A stretch of DNA of 64,000 nt from Lentisphaeria bacterium (GCA_016288215.1 JAEEYQ010000011.1:62001-126000); one strand, 5' to 3'; positions 6,187-15,620 are shown, counted from the first letter of the stretch. Program-made: numbers and translations. The notes: generated by a model not told the origin, from the letters alone.

Positions 6187-9132
6187 CTATGGCGCCTGAT
6201 GTCTCTTGGGCTGTTTGATGAGTCGGATATTGCGGAGCCAGAATGACATCCGCATGCCGATGGGATTGCATCCAAGTCGAATTTTGAAGATGTGGAACCG
6301 TCCTTCCGGTCCCAGTTCGACGCGTCGCTTCTCCCATTGTCCAGTCGGCGACGTGTAGGGAAGGTATTCGTCCTTCTCGTCAATCTTGCATAGCATGAGA
6401 CAGGCATAGCCATGGTCGTTCTCCACCTTGTCCTGGGCCGTTTTCACCTCAAACTCAATAAACGCCACATCTTCAAGGTCTTCAAACGGATAGAAAATGA
6501 TGTGTTCCGGATAGAACCAACGGTCCTTGTTCTCGTCCTCCCAGCTCACGTCGAACCGCAGCGCCTTTTCGGCTTCGTCGTATTCGGCCACATAGGTGTC
6601 CGCTGAGGTGTTTCGTATCCAGGCATCGGGCTTCAGGATGTCCAGTTCTTTGACTTCGCTGTTATGAAGGAGCTGTTCCGTCAGACGAAGGGGAATGATC
6701 AAAGGCGTGCTTTCTTTCCCTGCGAACTGGCCAATTATGTTAATGTTTGTCCTCCAGGGATTTGTGTCATTGTTAGGGTGAAATTCAACATCCACGGCCA
6801 CTTCGCCCATGGGCGGCAGCTGCAGGGTCTCCGGCAGACCATGGAGCGTTCCTCCTTTGACCAGAAGCCGGCCCGTCTTCGGTGTGTCAGCTAAATTCCA
6901 GATGTGCAGCTGAATACGGCCTTTTTCTGCAAACAGCTCCGCAAGGGAGTTCCTGTTGGTGGTGGCGAAGTCATCAGAATTCAAATCTGCTGTGACGATG
7001 ACGGAGAGGTCCTCGGTTGCCGTGGGGACATAGGGCTGGGGGCGTCCGATGGGATATCGAGGTGGATTGCTTGCTGTTAATCCTTTAATGCCAGCAAGAT
7101 ATGAAGGATATCGCGTGGCTTTGATTTCGGCGGTGCCGTTGCGGGGGCTGAGCTGGAAGGGCGTGCCCACCAGATCGGAGCCGTTGTAGACGCCGTCCGA
7201 CATTGGCAGCGTAAAGGTTGTGGCGTTGTCTGAGGTGATCTTCTGGACGCCGCCATTGCTGGTGTCCAAATTGGAAACTGCCCAATAGACAAGCGTTTGC
7301 GTACCGTCGGGCAGATCAAAAAGGTATGCCTTGACGGCGTCGTTGACGGCAAGTTCGCCGGCCAGTCGAGCTCCGGCTAGATAGTAGGTCATGGTGGACA
7401 TGGCGGCGTAGGAGGGCTTTACGGAACCATCCCGTCGGATGATGCCCCAGTCCTTCTTTCCATCCCGTTCGCTATAGGCGCCGAAGATGAAATAGTAGTT
7501 GCGATAGACGCCGTTCATCATATGGCCGATTTGGGATTTAGGATAGAATTCGGCCAAAATCCGCTCTTGCTCGGTAGAATGGGCCATGAGGCCTTTGCGG
7601 ACGCTGTCCTCCGTGGCGTTGCCTTCCATGTCCGTGCCGCATTCAGTGATCCAGATCTGCCAGTCCTTGCGACCAATGCGCTCCATGGTCTTTCGGAGCT
7701 GGTCGTGTAGGCTGTTGTAATGACGCAACGGACTGTAGGTGTGGTAGTTGAGGAAATCGCAATATTTTGCGGCGGCGTTGTCGAAGACGGCCTCCAAGTA
7801 CGGGCTGGCGGCGCCAGCGCAGAAGGCGCCGATGGTGACGGCCATGTCCGGATTGGCGGCCTTGAAGCCCAGATAGGCGGCTTTGAGGGCGGCGGCATAG
7901 TCCCATGCGGGCATGATGCCAATGTCCTGTTCGTTCCAGAACTCCCAGTCTTCCATGCAGGGGCCGAAGGTCTCGCCGGCGGTTTTGCAGAAGCGGTAAA
8001 GGGCGGCGAGGTTGTCCGGAAAGCCTCGGGATTTGCCCGCCCATGGGGGACAATCATGGAACATGCCTGATACCAAGATGTTACGTTTATAGCAGTCTTG
8101 GGCGTTCTTCAGATAATGGCTGAAGTATGGAGCATTGTCCGGATGGGATTGCACGCCTGACCACGACATCCGTTCCCTCAGATGGGTTATTCCAGCCCAT
8201 TGGCACAAATCCATGACAAGGCGGTAGGAGTCTCCATCGTACCATGGGCACTGGAAGGTACCGGGGGAGGCGACCCAGCTCAGCGCCGCATCCACAGCGA
8301 AGAAGGGGTCCTTCACGGGCCGACGCCGCTTGGGATCCACAATGACCGTGAAGGAATAGTCCTTCAAGACGACATCGGAGGCGTTGGTGGTTTTCAGCAG
8401 GTAGTAGCCGGGGGGCAGGGCAGGGAGGGTCAGCGGGGCGTCTCCTTCATTGGGCCAATCACCCTCCATCAACGGCGCCCCCAGCCAGTCCACGACCGTG
8501 TAATGCAGTTTGGGCAAGGTTCTTGTGCAAGTGAAGACGGGAGCGGACTGTTCGAAGAACACGGCGGACGGTGCCTCCGTGGTGATGCCTGGAGGCAACA
8601 ATGGCTTTCGTGGCGTTCCCTCAAAGCGGATGCGGCGAAGGAGGAATGCATGTTTCGCCGCATTGGGATTCATGCCGATCTCAAATCGTTCACAGTTGTC
8701 TAAGTCCTTCCCTTCCAAGGAAATCCTGATAGTTTTCCATGCTCCGGGAGGACCTGGCTCATAGGGGTTGAATCCGTCCAAAATGAAATTGGCAGTCCTG
8801 ATACCCGCAAATCCTTCATCTGGAAGGACTTTGACTTCAAAGGTCACGGCGGTGGCACCGCTGAGGGTCACAGGGGGACGCATGAAAAAGCGTGGGTAAA
8901 CCCATCGGTCGGTCACCTTTTCATCATAAGTCACATCAAAGCGGATGGCCTGTTCCGCCGGGTCGTAGGAACTGTTCATGGCTCCGGAGGAGTTAAACTG
9001 CCATGAGATTGGATTGAGCAGGGCGGTGTCATCTGGAAAGCGGGGCGGCGCCGCGACGGCGCGGCTGCCGCAAAAAACCGCGGTGGAAAGAAGCATGGCC
9101 AAAAGCGGAACCTGCATGGAATGAAGAGTCAT
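6187..9132 (-). CDS. Secreted clan GH-A-type glycoside hydrolase with two flanking related beta-sandwich domains
   Basis: A 981-residue protein with an N-terminal signal peptide (about 1-27). The central TIM-barrel-like region (about 275-620) contains EDWEFWNEQD, with E401 the likely acid/base, and WQIWITECGTD, with E497 the likely nucleophile. That is the clan GH-A pattern and is closest in style to GH39-like enzymes. An N-terminal domain (about 55-172: RFDVTYDEKVTDRWVYP, later IRISLEGKDL and LLRRIRFEG) is clearly repeated at the C-terminus (about 865-975: RFDVSWEDENKDRWFYP, later RRVELGPEG and WLRNIRLI). These are probably carbohydrate-binding jelly rolls. The substrate is unknown. It ends a run of three secreted enzymes on this strand. 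No Shine-Dalgarno site is visible. Confidence 0.85.
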   Translation of the reverse strand: MTLHSMQVPLLAMLLSTAVFCGSRAVAAPPRFPDDTALLNPISWQFNSSGAMNSSYDPAEQAIRFDVTYDEKVTDRWVYPRFFMRPPVTLSGATAVTFEVKVLPDEGFAGIRTANFILDGFNPYEPGPPGAWKTIRISLEGKDLDNCERFEIGMNPNAAKHAFLLRRIRFEGTPRKPLLPPGITTEAPSAVFFEQSAPVFTCTRTLPKLHYTVVDWLGAPLMEGDWPNEGDAPLTLPALPPGYYLLKTTNASDVVLKDYSFTVIVDPKRRRPVKDPFFAVDAALSWVASPGTFQCPWYDGDSYRLVMDLCQWAGITHLRERMSWSGVQSHPDNAPYFSHYLKNAQDCYKRNILVSGMFHDCPPWAGKSRGFPDNLAALYRFCKTAGETFGPCMEDWEFWNEQDIGIMPAWDYAAALKAAYLGFKAANPDMAVTIGAFCAGAASPYLEAVFDNAAAKYCDFLNYHTYSPLRHYNSLHDQLRKTMERIGRKDWQIWITECGTDMEGNATEDSVRKGLMAHSTEQERILAEFYPKSQIGHMMNGVYRNYYFIFGAYSERDGKKDWGIIRRDGSVKPSYAAMSTMTYYLAGARLAGELAVNDAVKAYLFDLPDGTQTLVYWAVSNLDTSNGGVQKITSDNATTFTLPMSDGVYNGSDLVGTPFQLSPRNGTAEIKATRYPSYLAGIKGLTASNPPRYPIGRPQPYVPTATEDLSVIVTADLNSDDFATTNRNSLAELFAEKGRIQLHIWNLADTPKTGRLLVKGGTLHGLPETLQLPPMGEVAVDVEFHPNNDTNPWRTNINIIGQFAGKESTPLIIPLRLTEQLLHNSEVKELDILKPDAWIRNTSADTYVAEYDEAEKALRFDVSWEDENKDRWFYPEHIIFYPFEDLEDVAFIEFEVKTAQDKVENDHGYACLMLCKIDEKDEYLPYTSPTGQWEKRRVELGPEGRFHIFKIRLGCNPIGMRMSFWLRNIRLIKQPKRHQAP

Positions 9133-9224
9133 ATTTTTATCTCATTGGTTATAAATATTTTATAAAATCAATAGAGGGTCTGGATGCTCTGGAGAGCAGT
9201 CAACGATTTGTCCATGTACCCCGT

Positions 9225-11609
9225 TTAACGCAATTTCAAGATCCAGCTGATAATGTCGCGGCGGAGGGCGTCCAGGTCGGGCTCCTTGCCAGTGATGCCG
9301 TCAAGGAAGGCCTTGGCGGCGGCGGCCTGCGGGTGGTTGGGGTTGTCGCGGATGGCAAGGGCGAGGGTGGAGGCGTAGCGGATGTCATCCACGGCTTCGC
9401 GGAAGCCCTCCCACGCGAGAGTGTCAATGATGCCGTCGGCGGTGGGATAGACCAGATTGTGGTCGCGGTAGCTCATGCTGTCGAAATCGTCCCACGGATG
9501 GCCAAAAGCCTCGTAATAGCAATAGGTTGCGAAACCGTCATAGTTGCGTTTCCACAGCTGGATGCCGTAGTTTCGGCGATAGGTCAGGGGGTTCTCCACG
9601 CCGCCTTGCGGGTTGCCGTAGCTGAAGATGAGACCGCCGGTGGCATGACGCTTCGCGGCCAGCTCGGCGGAAGAGACCCATGCCATGATGACCAGGTCGA
9701 GGACCTTGCCGTCGATGTCGGCGGCGAAACGTTGCGGGGAGCAGTCGGAAGTCATGATGCGGCCGCCGGCTTCATGGATGGCGTCCCACAGCGGCCGCTG
9801 CTGGGCGACCTTCTCCGCCGAGGCTTCGTCCACGCCGTAGAAATAGACCTCGTCATGGCCGCATTCCTCCTTGACAACGGCGATGATATCGCGGACTTTC
9901 TGCCGCACAAAAGCAAGGGCCTCTTCGGACTGGTCGAAGCCGCGGCTCATGTTGCCTTCGGGGCCATGGAGGAAGGCGGGGCGGTTGGAAAGGCCGGCGG
10001 CCGCCCGCATTCGCAGCATGACGCGGAGGAGGTCCAGATTGAGGAAGGTGGTCTGGAGCTGATAGTTGAAGGGGTTGTCGATGCCATGGGCCTTCAGATT
10101 CGCCAGTTCGGCGGCGATCTGCGGCTCGGAGCGGTGCATGGGATTGAGCTCTGGCGGACAACTGGGGTCCATGCCGTTGACATAATAGAGGGAGGGGATG
10201 AAGGGCTTTTCGAGGTCGTAGGCCCGCCGCGGCGTCGCCAGCGGGAAGGGAAGCACGGTGACGTTCAGCGGGAGGCGGCGGAGAAGAATGCCGCTGTCCC
10301 GAATCTCCAGGTTGGCGGTGTATGGGCCGGGGGCGGCGTCTTCCGGGGCATGGACGGTGATGAAGAGCTCGCGGGTCATGCCGTTGAGCAGGCGCAGGGG
10401 CTGGAGGGTCTTCGCGTCGCGGATGTCGTTGTTGTCGTCGACGGGATAATGCAGGTCCCAGCGGGAGCCGGAGACCTGGCTGCGGGCATGGATGTCGCGG
10501 GCCAGCCGTCCTGTCTCGCCGCCAAGCTTGACGGACTGGTTGGCGTTGGAGAAATCCACCGTGACCAGGTTAGGGTCCTTCACAAGCAGCTCGGGAACCA
10601 GTTTGGAGACGTCCATGGACGCTTCAATGTTCTGCCATGCGGAGCCGGCCTGATACCAACACTGAACATAGCGGAGGTTCACCCACTCCGCCGGCAGTGG
10701 GGTGCCGGCTGCGTCATCGGCGGCGATGCTAATCCAAATGTGGCCCAGCTCCTCTGTCGGCGCATGGAGCGCCAGCGCGGCGGGTTCATACTCCCCCGCC
10801 GCCAAGGTAACGCGGCATTCCGTGGCCTGCGGCGTCCCCTTCGGGAAGGTGGTCATCGGCAGAATCATCCCGTCCCCCAAGGGGGCCGCCACGGGATAGA
10901 TTTCTATAAGTTGTTGATACACAGTATCTTGTGCAAGTTTTTCAGCCACTTCAGGCAGCGGATTTTGGAAAAGCTGCTGAACTTCCTGCTCCGTGAGGGC
11001 ATGGTCGAACCAACGGATGTCCGCCACTTGTCCGTCAAAGGGGTTCCAGTTTTCGGCGGATTGGCCCACGGTCAGTTTGCATCCGGCAGCAGAGGGGCGG
11101 ACGGGATACAGTTTCCCCTCATAGACTCCCTGCTTTATGCCATCCACATAGGAGATGACCTTCTGTTGGGCGACAGAGAACGTGACGACCACATGAGTCC
11201 AGTGGCCCACTCGAAGTCGTTTGGCCACAGGAGTATAGGTTTCTCCATCCGTGCAGCAGTAGTGATTCCTCATGCTGCCGGCTGGCATCAGGCGGAGCTC
11301 CTGGCTCCAGCCGCGGCTGAAGATGCAGGCCACGTCACGATGTCTCTCCATCGAAAAATGTGGCAGCTTCTCGATGCAGAACCACACGGAGGAGGAGAAT
11401 TCGGCCAAATTGTCCGCCGCCTCCCCCGCCATGGGATAGGCGTCCTCATGGGTCAGAAACCAATCTTGGCTGTTGTCGTAACGGCGGATTCCCTCCATCG
11501 GCACGCGGTATTCCGCCGCGGACAGATTCATGGACAGGAGCAAAAGGCCAAATGGTATTGCTAATCTCCTGATTTCAAACAAATTACAAATATAGTGCTT
11601 CATGGTCAT
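9225..11609 (-). CDS. Secreted LamG + DUF4091 (GH123-like) protein
   Basis: A 794-residue exported protein. After the signal sequence, residues about 40-225 form a LamG/concanavalin-like domain (SSVWFCIEKL, VGHWTHVVVTF, SYVDGIKQGVYEGKL, VADIRWFDHALTEQEVQQLF). The C-terminal part has the DUF4091 pattern: DEVYFYGVDEAS, with an Asp-Glu pair as in GH123 active sites, and the end segment PTADGIIDTLAWEGFREAVDDIRY. GH123 enzymes act on N-acetylgalactosamine glycans through substrate-assisted catalysis. Whether this one does so is inference. Its ATG overlaps the stop of the upstream gene (ATGA), so the two are co-translated. A second in-frame ATG lies six bases in. Confidence 0.83.
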   Translation of the reverse strand: MTMKHYICNLFEIRRLAIPFGLLLLSMNLSAAEYRVPMEGIRRYDNSQDWFLTHEDAYPMAGEAADNLAEFSSSVWFCIEKLPHFSMERHRDVACIFSRGWSQELRLMPAGSMRNHYCCTDGETYTPVAKRLRVGHWTHVVVTFSVAQQKVISYVDGIKQGVYEGKLYPVRPSAAGCKLTVGQSAENWNPFDGQVADIRWFDHALTEQEVQQLFQNPLPEVAEKLAQDTVYQQLIEIYPVAAPLGDGMILPMTTFPKGTPQATECRVTLAAGEYEPAALALHAPTEELGHIWISIAADDAAGTPLPAEWVNLRYVQCWYQAGSAWQNIEASMDVSKLVPELLVKDPNLVTVDFSNANQSVKLGGETGRLARDIHARSQVSGSRWDLHYPVDDNNDIRDAKTLQPLRLLNGMTRELFITVHAPEDAAPGPYTANLEIRDSGILLRRLPLNVTVLPFPLATPRRAYDLEKPFIPSLYYVNGMDPSCPPELNPMHRSEPQIAAELANLKAHGIDNPFNYQLQTTFLNLDLLRVMLRMRAAAGLSNRPAFLHGPEGNMSRGFDQSEEALAFVRQKVRDIIAVVKEECGHDEVYFYGVDEASAEKVAQQRPLWDAIHEAGGRIMTSDCSPQRFAADIDGKVLDLVIMAWVSSAELAAKRHATGGLIFSYGNPQGGVENPLTYRRNYGIQLWKRNYDGFATYCYYEAFGHPWDDFDSMSYRDHNLVYPTADGIIDTLAWEGFREAVDDIRYASTLALAIRDNPNHPQAAAAKAFLDGITGKEPDLDALRRDIISWILKLR

Positions 11610-13813
11610 TGCTTCGGGAAGGTGAGGGAGAGGGACACATCGTGGATTTGGACATAGGGGAGAGACAGGGTCATGTTCTTCCAGCGGGAGGAGCCGGTTC
11701 CGGGTCCGGAGAAGGAGCCGATGGCCACGCTGGAGTCATTCATATTAGGAATAGTGGAGTGGGTTCCCTTCAGATGGCAGGCGGGGTTGCTCGCCGCCAT
11801 GGGCAGGGTCACGTCCGCCAGCAGAGTGCCGTCCGCGAAGAGCTTCAGGTTATTGCCTTTGGTCTCCACGCGGTAAGCGTGGAAGGCGTCGTCGGTCTTG
11901 AAGGGGAAGACGCCCCCGTGATATTTAAGGGAGATGGCGTCCGGCCCGAAGCAGAGCACCTCCACGAATTCGCCGTTGGCGATACGGAAGGCGATGGCCT
12001 CCGGAGCGGTGGAACCCTCTCCTATCATCTCGAATTCGCAGGTGACCGCATGGTCAAACGGGACAATGGGATAGAGCAGATTCTCGCATTCGGTCTCTCC
12101 GGTTCCGGAGTCGATGAGCCGATAGGAGTTGTCCACGATTTTCTCCGCGTTGGCGAAGTCGTGAGCGGTCCAGAGGCGCCGCCACGGCGGCTGGTTGCCG
12201 CCCCGCAGAATGACGTCCCCCTTCAAAATCATCCATGGGGCGATTTTCTTCAGGGGATCCATGCCCTCAAATTCAAAGTAGTTCGCCCCCGGTTTGAGGA
12301 CGGCGGGAGCCACGTCGAAGACGAAGACGCCCTTTTCGAAGGCGGGTTTGGGAAGGGGCGTTCCGTTGATGGCGGCCTTCAGCTGATAGTCCTTGTAGTC
12401 TTCATTGAGCTTGGTCTCCACGCGAAGCTTCAGCTGGGGATTCTTGGCCAGAACCTCCGGTCGGCTGAAGTCGTCTCCAATCTCCATCTGCATGGTGGCG
12501 GCCAGCTGGCCTTCCCGCAGGTAGAGGCGGTCGCCCCGCCGATTGCCCAGCTCGTCCAGCTCCGGCGTCTTGGCGGAGATGGCGGTGAAGCTTCCGCTGC
12601 GCTGATAATAGCCGTAATATTGCTTGTCCATGAGGCGGAGATCATCTAAGTTCCTGTGCATCAATTTGATATATGGTTTTGCATAGAACATGTTGAAGTA
12701 GAACAGCCCGTCCGCGCCGGCGTTCAGGGCCGCAGCCGCCTGTGCCGTGTAGCCGGGGATGCTGTTGCGGCCGCCGCCCATCCAGCTGGTGTCGATGGAG
12801 GGGAAGACTTTGATGCCATGCCGCCGCCCCAAGGCCACAGCGCCTTCATAGGTATTGTAATAGCCGCCGTCGCCGCCGGCGATGAAGATGTCAATGAGCT
12901 TCTCGCGCATCCAGGTGTCGATGTCCAGTCCCGCGTCCTTGGCCACGGGCGCGGAGTCCGGCACGCGGGTGGCCACCACCAGATAGCGGCCGCGGATTTT
13001 GCCGATGCGGTCCGCCTCCGCCCGCACATCCCGCATGAGCTGAGTCATGGCCTCCACTTCCTCCGCCGAGGCGGAGCCGCCCCACGCCACGCTTTTGAAG
13101 AAGACAGGGAAGCGATAGAAGTCCATTTCCAACCCGTCCACATCGTAGTGGCTGAGCAGCTCCTTGCAGATGGCGAAGGCCCGCTGGCGGACCTCCGGCA
13201 GCGCGAAGTTGAAGGCCGTCCACGAGCCGAACAGGGGCTTGTTCTCCTCCGTCCCAATCAGCTGCTCCGGATGGGCCACCTTGATGCCGTACATCCAGTG
13301 CTTGTACCATGCGTCATGGACGTCGTTGACGCGGAAATTCGCCAACACCTTGACCTTGTTCTGGCGGCAGAACTCCACGGCCACCTGCATGGTGTCCGTT
13401 CCCAACGCGAGCAGTTCAGGCGTCACGTTGCGGTCGCGATCCAAAGCGGCCCGCTCCACATGCACGTCGGTGACCAGACTGCGGGTGGCCAGCCGATGAC
13501 CCACGGAGAAGGGGCAGAAGCTGACCGTGTCCACTTCGGTGCCCTTCACCGCGTCCAACATTTGCTTGTAGATGTTTTCACGGGTCAGCTCCAGGTCCTT
13601 GGGGAACTCCGTCATGTCGCAGCCGTCGTCATCGATGATGATATGGTAGTCGGCCAGGGTCTTGTCCCGCATGGCCGCCCATTCCTCAGCGGTATACCGA
13701 ACATCCTGATTTCCAGTCACTTCCGCATACTTTACAGGGGCGGGGCTTTGGCATGACACGGACAGCATCAACATCGCCATTCCACTGAGCAACAACACTT
13801 TCTCTCTCATCAT
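11606..13813 (-). CDS. Lipoprotein with GHL10-like TIM barrel and C-terminal LamG-like domain
   Basis: A 735-residue lipoprotein. The signal peptide ends in the lipobox LSVSC. The barrel (about 50-400) has features of family-10-like glycosyl hydrolases (GHL10/DUF187 type): long loops, VDGLEMDFYRFP with acidic residues at a strand end, IDIFIAGGDGGYYNTYEG, and GADGLFYFNMFYAKPYIKL. The region from about 560 to the end looks like a LamG-type sandwich (SLKYHGGVFPF, YRVETKGNNLKLFADGTLLADV). It probably acts on polysaccharide at the cell surface with the next two gene products. The specific bond is unknown. It is first in the secreted-enzyme run, 15 bp after the DUF2752 gene. AGGTGG lies before the start. 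Confidence 0.82.
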   Translation of the reverse strand: MMREKVLLLSGMAMLMLSVSCQSPAPVKYAEVTGNQDVRYTAEEWAAMRDKTLADYHIIIDDDGCDMTEFPKDLELTRENIYKQMLDAVKGTEVDTVSFCPFSVGHRLATRSLVTDVHVERAALDRDRNVTPELLALGTDTMQVAVEFCRQNKVKVLANFRVNDVHDAWYKHWMYGIKVAHPEQLIGTEENKPLFGSWTAFNFALPEVRQRAFAICKELLSHYDVDGLEMDFYRFPVFFKSVAWGGSASAEEVEAMTQLMRDVRAEADRIGKIRGRYLVVATRVPDSAPVAKDAGLDIDTWMREKLIDIFIAGGDGGYYNTYEGAVALGRRHGIKVFPSIDTSWMGGGRNSIPGYTAQAAAALNAGADGLFYFNMFYAKPYIKLMHRNLDDLRLMDKQYYGYYQRSGSFTAISAKTPELDELGNRRGDRLYLREGQLAATMQMEIGDDFSRPEVLAKNPQLKLRVETKLNEDYKDYQLKAAINGTPLPKPAFEKGVFVFDVAPAVLKPGANYFEFEGMDPLKKIAPWMILKGDVILRGGNQPPWRRLWTAHDFANAEKIVDNSYRLIDSGTGETECENLLYPIVPFDHAVTCEFEMIGEGSTAPEAIAFRIANGEFVEVLCFGPDAISLKYHGGVFPFKTDDAFHAYRVETKGNNLKLFADGTLLADVTLPMAASNPACHLKGTHSTIPNMNDSSVAIGSFSGPGTGSSRWKNMTLSLPYVQIHDVSLSLTFPKQ

Positions 13814-13828
13814 CCACCTCTTTTGTCG

Positions 13829-14329
13829 TTATTTGAACATAAACGGAATATCATGGACGAGTTCCATCAAATTGGCGGAGTCCACATGCATGGGAGGCTC
13901 CCCTGGAAACAGGAAAGCCATTCGAAACAAATAATATACCACAAATGCCGCCGCCAGTCCACCCATCCAGGCCGGATGGCGGAAGAAATGTTGTAATCTA
14001 TTGATGTGCAATATGTTAGATGCAAATATAAGGGTGAAAAGCGTGGGCAGCAGGAGCGCATGGGCGCGAAGGCTCTCCGCGATGTCCCCTCTGGCCAGCC
14101 AAAGGGCGGCATGGGTCAAGCCGCAGCCGGGGCAGGGATGGCCTGTGACAAAGCGGAACGGACAAAGCTGGATTTTGTGGAACCCAATCCACTGCAGACC
14201 GCAGTACGCCATCATCAACCCAAACGCCATCAAGGACTTGCGCCATTTGTAAGGGGGTGCCGTCCAACCTGGCCAGACCGTTGACGGCGGCGTGGCACAG
14301 TCGGATGGGGTTGGAGTGTTTGGAGACAT
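13829..14329 (-). CDS. DUF2752 membrane protein
   Basis: The family signature HPCPGCGLTHAALWLARGD is present, followed by transmembrane segments (LLLPTLFTLIFASNIL and LAAAFVVYYLFRMAFLF) and preceded by one (LMAFGLMMAYCGLQWIGFH). DUF2752 proteins are small inner-membrane proteins of unknown function; the paired cysteines in CPGC are conserved. I start at the ATG at 14329 because the longer frame would need a TTG with no ribosome site. It is followed at 15 bp by the GHL10-like lipoprotein gene, so it may lead that operon. Confidence 0.8.
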   Translation of the reverse strand: MSPNTPTPSDCATPPSTVWPGWTAPPYKWRKSLMAFGLMMAYCGLQWIGFHKIQLCPFRFVTGHPCPGCGLTHAALWLARGDIAESLRAHALLLPTLFTLIFASNILHINRLQHFFRHPAWMGGLAAAFVVYYLFRMAFLFPGEPPMHVDSANLMELVHDIPFMFK

Positions 14330-14379
14330 TTTCGGTGGCAATTGTCGCAAAGGGGAAGGTCGTCATTTGTGAAATCGCC

Positions 14380-14400
14380 TATATGATATATGGTATAGAG
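14380..14400 (+). promoter_or_regulatory. TATA-rich GGTATA element, copy 1
   Basis: Reads TATATGATATATGGTATAG, then AG. It lies in the divergent space between the DUF2752 gene (ATG at 14329, minus) and the Asp23-like gene (plus). Similar elements occur at 23783, 33901 and 38021. Because it is nearly palindromic it could serve either direction. Confidence 0.4.
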
Positions 14401-14628
14401 TAAAATGCAACTCCATGGGACGCGAAAGGCAAAAAAGCGGAGAGCAACGCATGTCAAACGCCGAGGCAATGCCCAACACTTTTACAGAATAACGCTTTTC
14501 TTAAGGGTGCGGACTTGCTTTTGGGGGATTAAGCGATTAAGTTTTAGAGGTAAGGGACACTTTGTTCCGTCCGAGTGGTCGGATGAGGCCACCGGAACGA
14601 TCCAAACAACAGCAGAGGAGAAATGACC

Positions 14629-15120
14629 ATGGCAAACGAAAAGACTGCCCCGCGCACGGAACTCAACATCGTGGACATCACGTCTCCTGACCAGGAGGTC
14701 CAGGGCAACATCCAGACCACGGACAGCGTCATCTCCGCCATCGTGCGAAAATATGCGTTGAGCGTAGACGGCGTCATCCGCTTCCCGAATCAGGGTCTGG
14801 TGGACAGCTTGGCGGACATTTTGAGCAAGCGCAATTCGGAGCGCAACATCATCATCAAAATCAAGGCAGACGAGGGCGAAGAGCCGCTGGACGGCGCCGT
14901 CATCACCCTGTCTCTGATCTTCCGCTTTGGCGTCTGCATCCCCGAAGTGGCGCAGGAGATCCAGCGGGTGGTGAAGGAGAAGGTGGAGACCATGACCCAC
15001 TACAAAGTGGCTAAAGTCAACATCAATGTGCTTGCCCTGGAGGAAGTCAACGAAGAAGCCGCCCCCGAGACGGAGACGGTGGACATCGCGGAAGACGAAG
15101 AGGCCGGAGCTTCCAAATAA
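14629..15120 (+). CDS. Asp23/Gls24-family (DUF322) protein
   Basis: The 163-residue protein has the Asp23 pattern: TDSVISAIVRKYALSVDGVIRF, then a strand-rich middle (IIIKIKADE, AVITLSLIFRFGVCIPEVAQEIQRVVKEKVETMTHYKVAKVNINV) and an acidic tail. In Firmicutes Asp23 is a membrane-associated cell-envelope stress protein tethered by AmaP. The next gene is a membrane-anchored partner, which fits. I prefer the ATG at 14629 over the ATG at 14623, because GAGGAG at 14615-14620 is eight bases from the former and only two from the latter. This gene is followed by the anchor at 26 bp and then folK. Confidence 0.82.
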   Translation: MANEKTAPRTELNIVDITSPDQEVQGNIQTTDSVISAIVRKYALSVDGVIRFPNQGLVDSLADILSKRNSERNIIIKIKADEGEEPLDGAVITLSLIFRFGVCIPEVAQEIQRVVKEKVETMTHYKVAKVNINVLALEEVNEEAAPETETVDIAEDEEAGASK

Positions 15121-15146
15121 ACCCCTGAACGCAAAGGAGTTAGACC

Positions 15147-15620
15147 ATGAATATGTCTGTTTTGGCGGAATGCTCATGGGGCGCCTGTCTGCGGACTCCC
15201 GCGTTCGGCTATGGGGCCATCGCGGGCGTCGTGGTGGCGATTCTGATTTGGTGCGCCATGCGTCTGTTTTCGGGCCCTCGCGCCTCTGCGCCTGCCATCA
15301 CCGTGGTGGATGACACCGTGGGCACCTTCTCGGTCTCCACGGCGGCCATCAAGACCTTCGTTCAGCGCATTGTGGTCCATTTCCCCACATTGGAGCTGAA
15401 ATCGGTGGCGATCATGCAGAGCCATGACGGAAAGGCTTTGGACATCCAGTTGCTGGCTCAGCCGGACTGCAATTTGTCCGAAGCCCGTAGTCAATTGCGG
15501 GAGAAGATTTTCCAAAGTCTGGAGACCCAGTTGGGCATCACCGGCCAGATTAAGGAGATCAACATCGAGATCGCGGACTTCAATGACAAGGCCGATGTTG
15601 CGGCTTCTCCAAAGGGCTGA
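15147..15620 (+). CDS. Membrane anchor protein, AmaP-like partner of the Asp23-like protein
   Basis: A 157-residue protein with one N-terminal transmembrane helix (about 23-41: YGAIAGVVVAILIWCAM) and a cytoplasmic-type domain (FSVSTAAIKTFVQRIVVHFPTLELKSVAIM, then LDIQLLAQPD and a helix-strand end). That domain has the same topology cues as Asp23/AmaP domains. AAAGGAG lies eight bases before the ATG. Placement right after the Asp23-like gene supports a membrane-tethering role. The assignment is by pattern and context; I cannot name an exact family. Confidence 0.72.
   Translation: MNMSVLAECSWGACLRTPAFGYGAIAGVVVAILIWCAMRLFSGPRASAPAITVVDDTVGTFSVSTAAIKTFVQRIVVHFPTLELKSVAIMQSHDGKALDIQLLAQPDCNLSEARSQLREKIFQSLETQLGITGQIKEINIEIADFNDKADVAASPKG

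Noticed and set aside
9333-11564. A 743-codon plus-strand open frame opposite the LamG+DUF4091 gene
   Set aside because: It mirrors a well-supported exported enzyme with recognisable domains. High GC suppresses stops on the other strand, and the translation shows no known motif, signal peptide or ribosome site.
12656-13756. A 366-codon plus-strand frame opposite the GHL10-like gene
   Set aside because: No motif or start signal. The minus-strand product has a lipobox and a continuous barrel pattern.
14405-14626. A 73-codon plus-strand frame just before the Asp23-like gene
   Set aside because: Arg/Lys-rich translation without a ribosome site, ending at the true gene's ribosome site. It looks like leader DNA.
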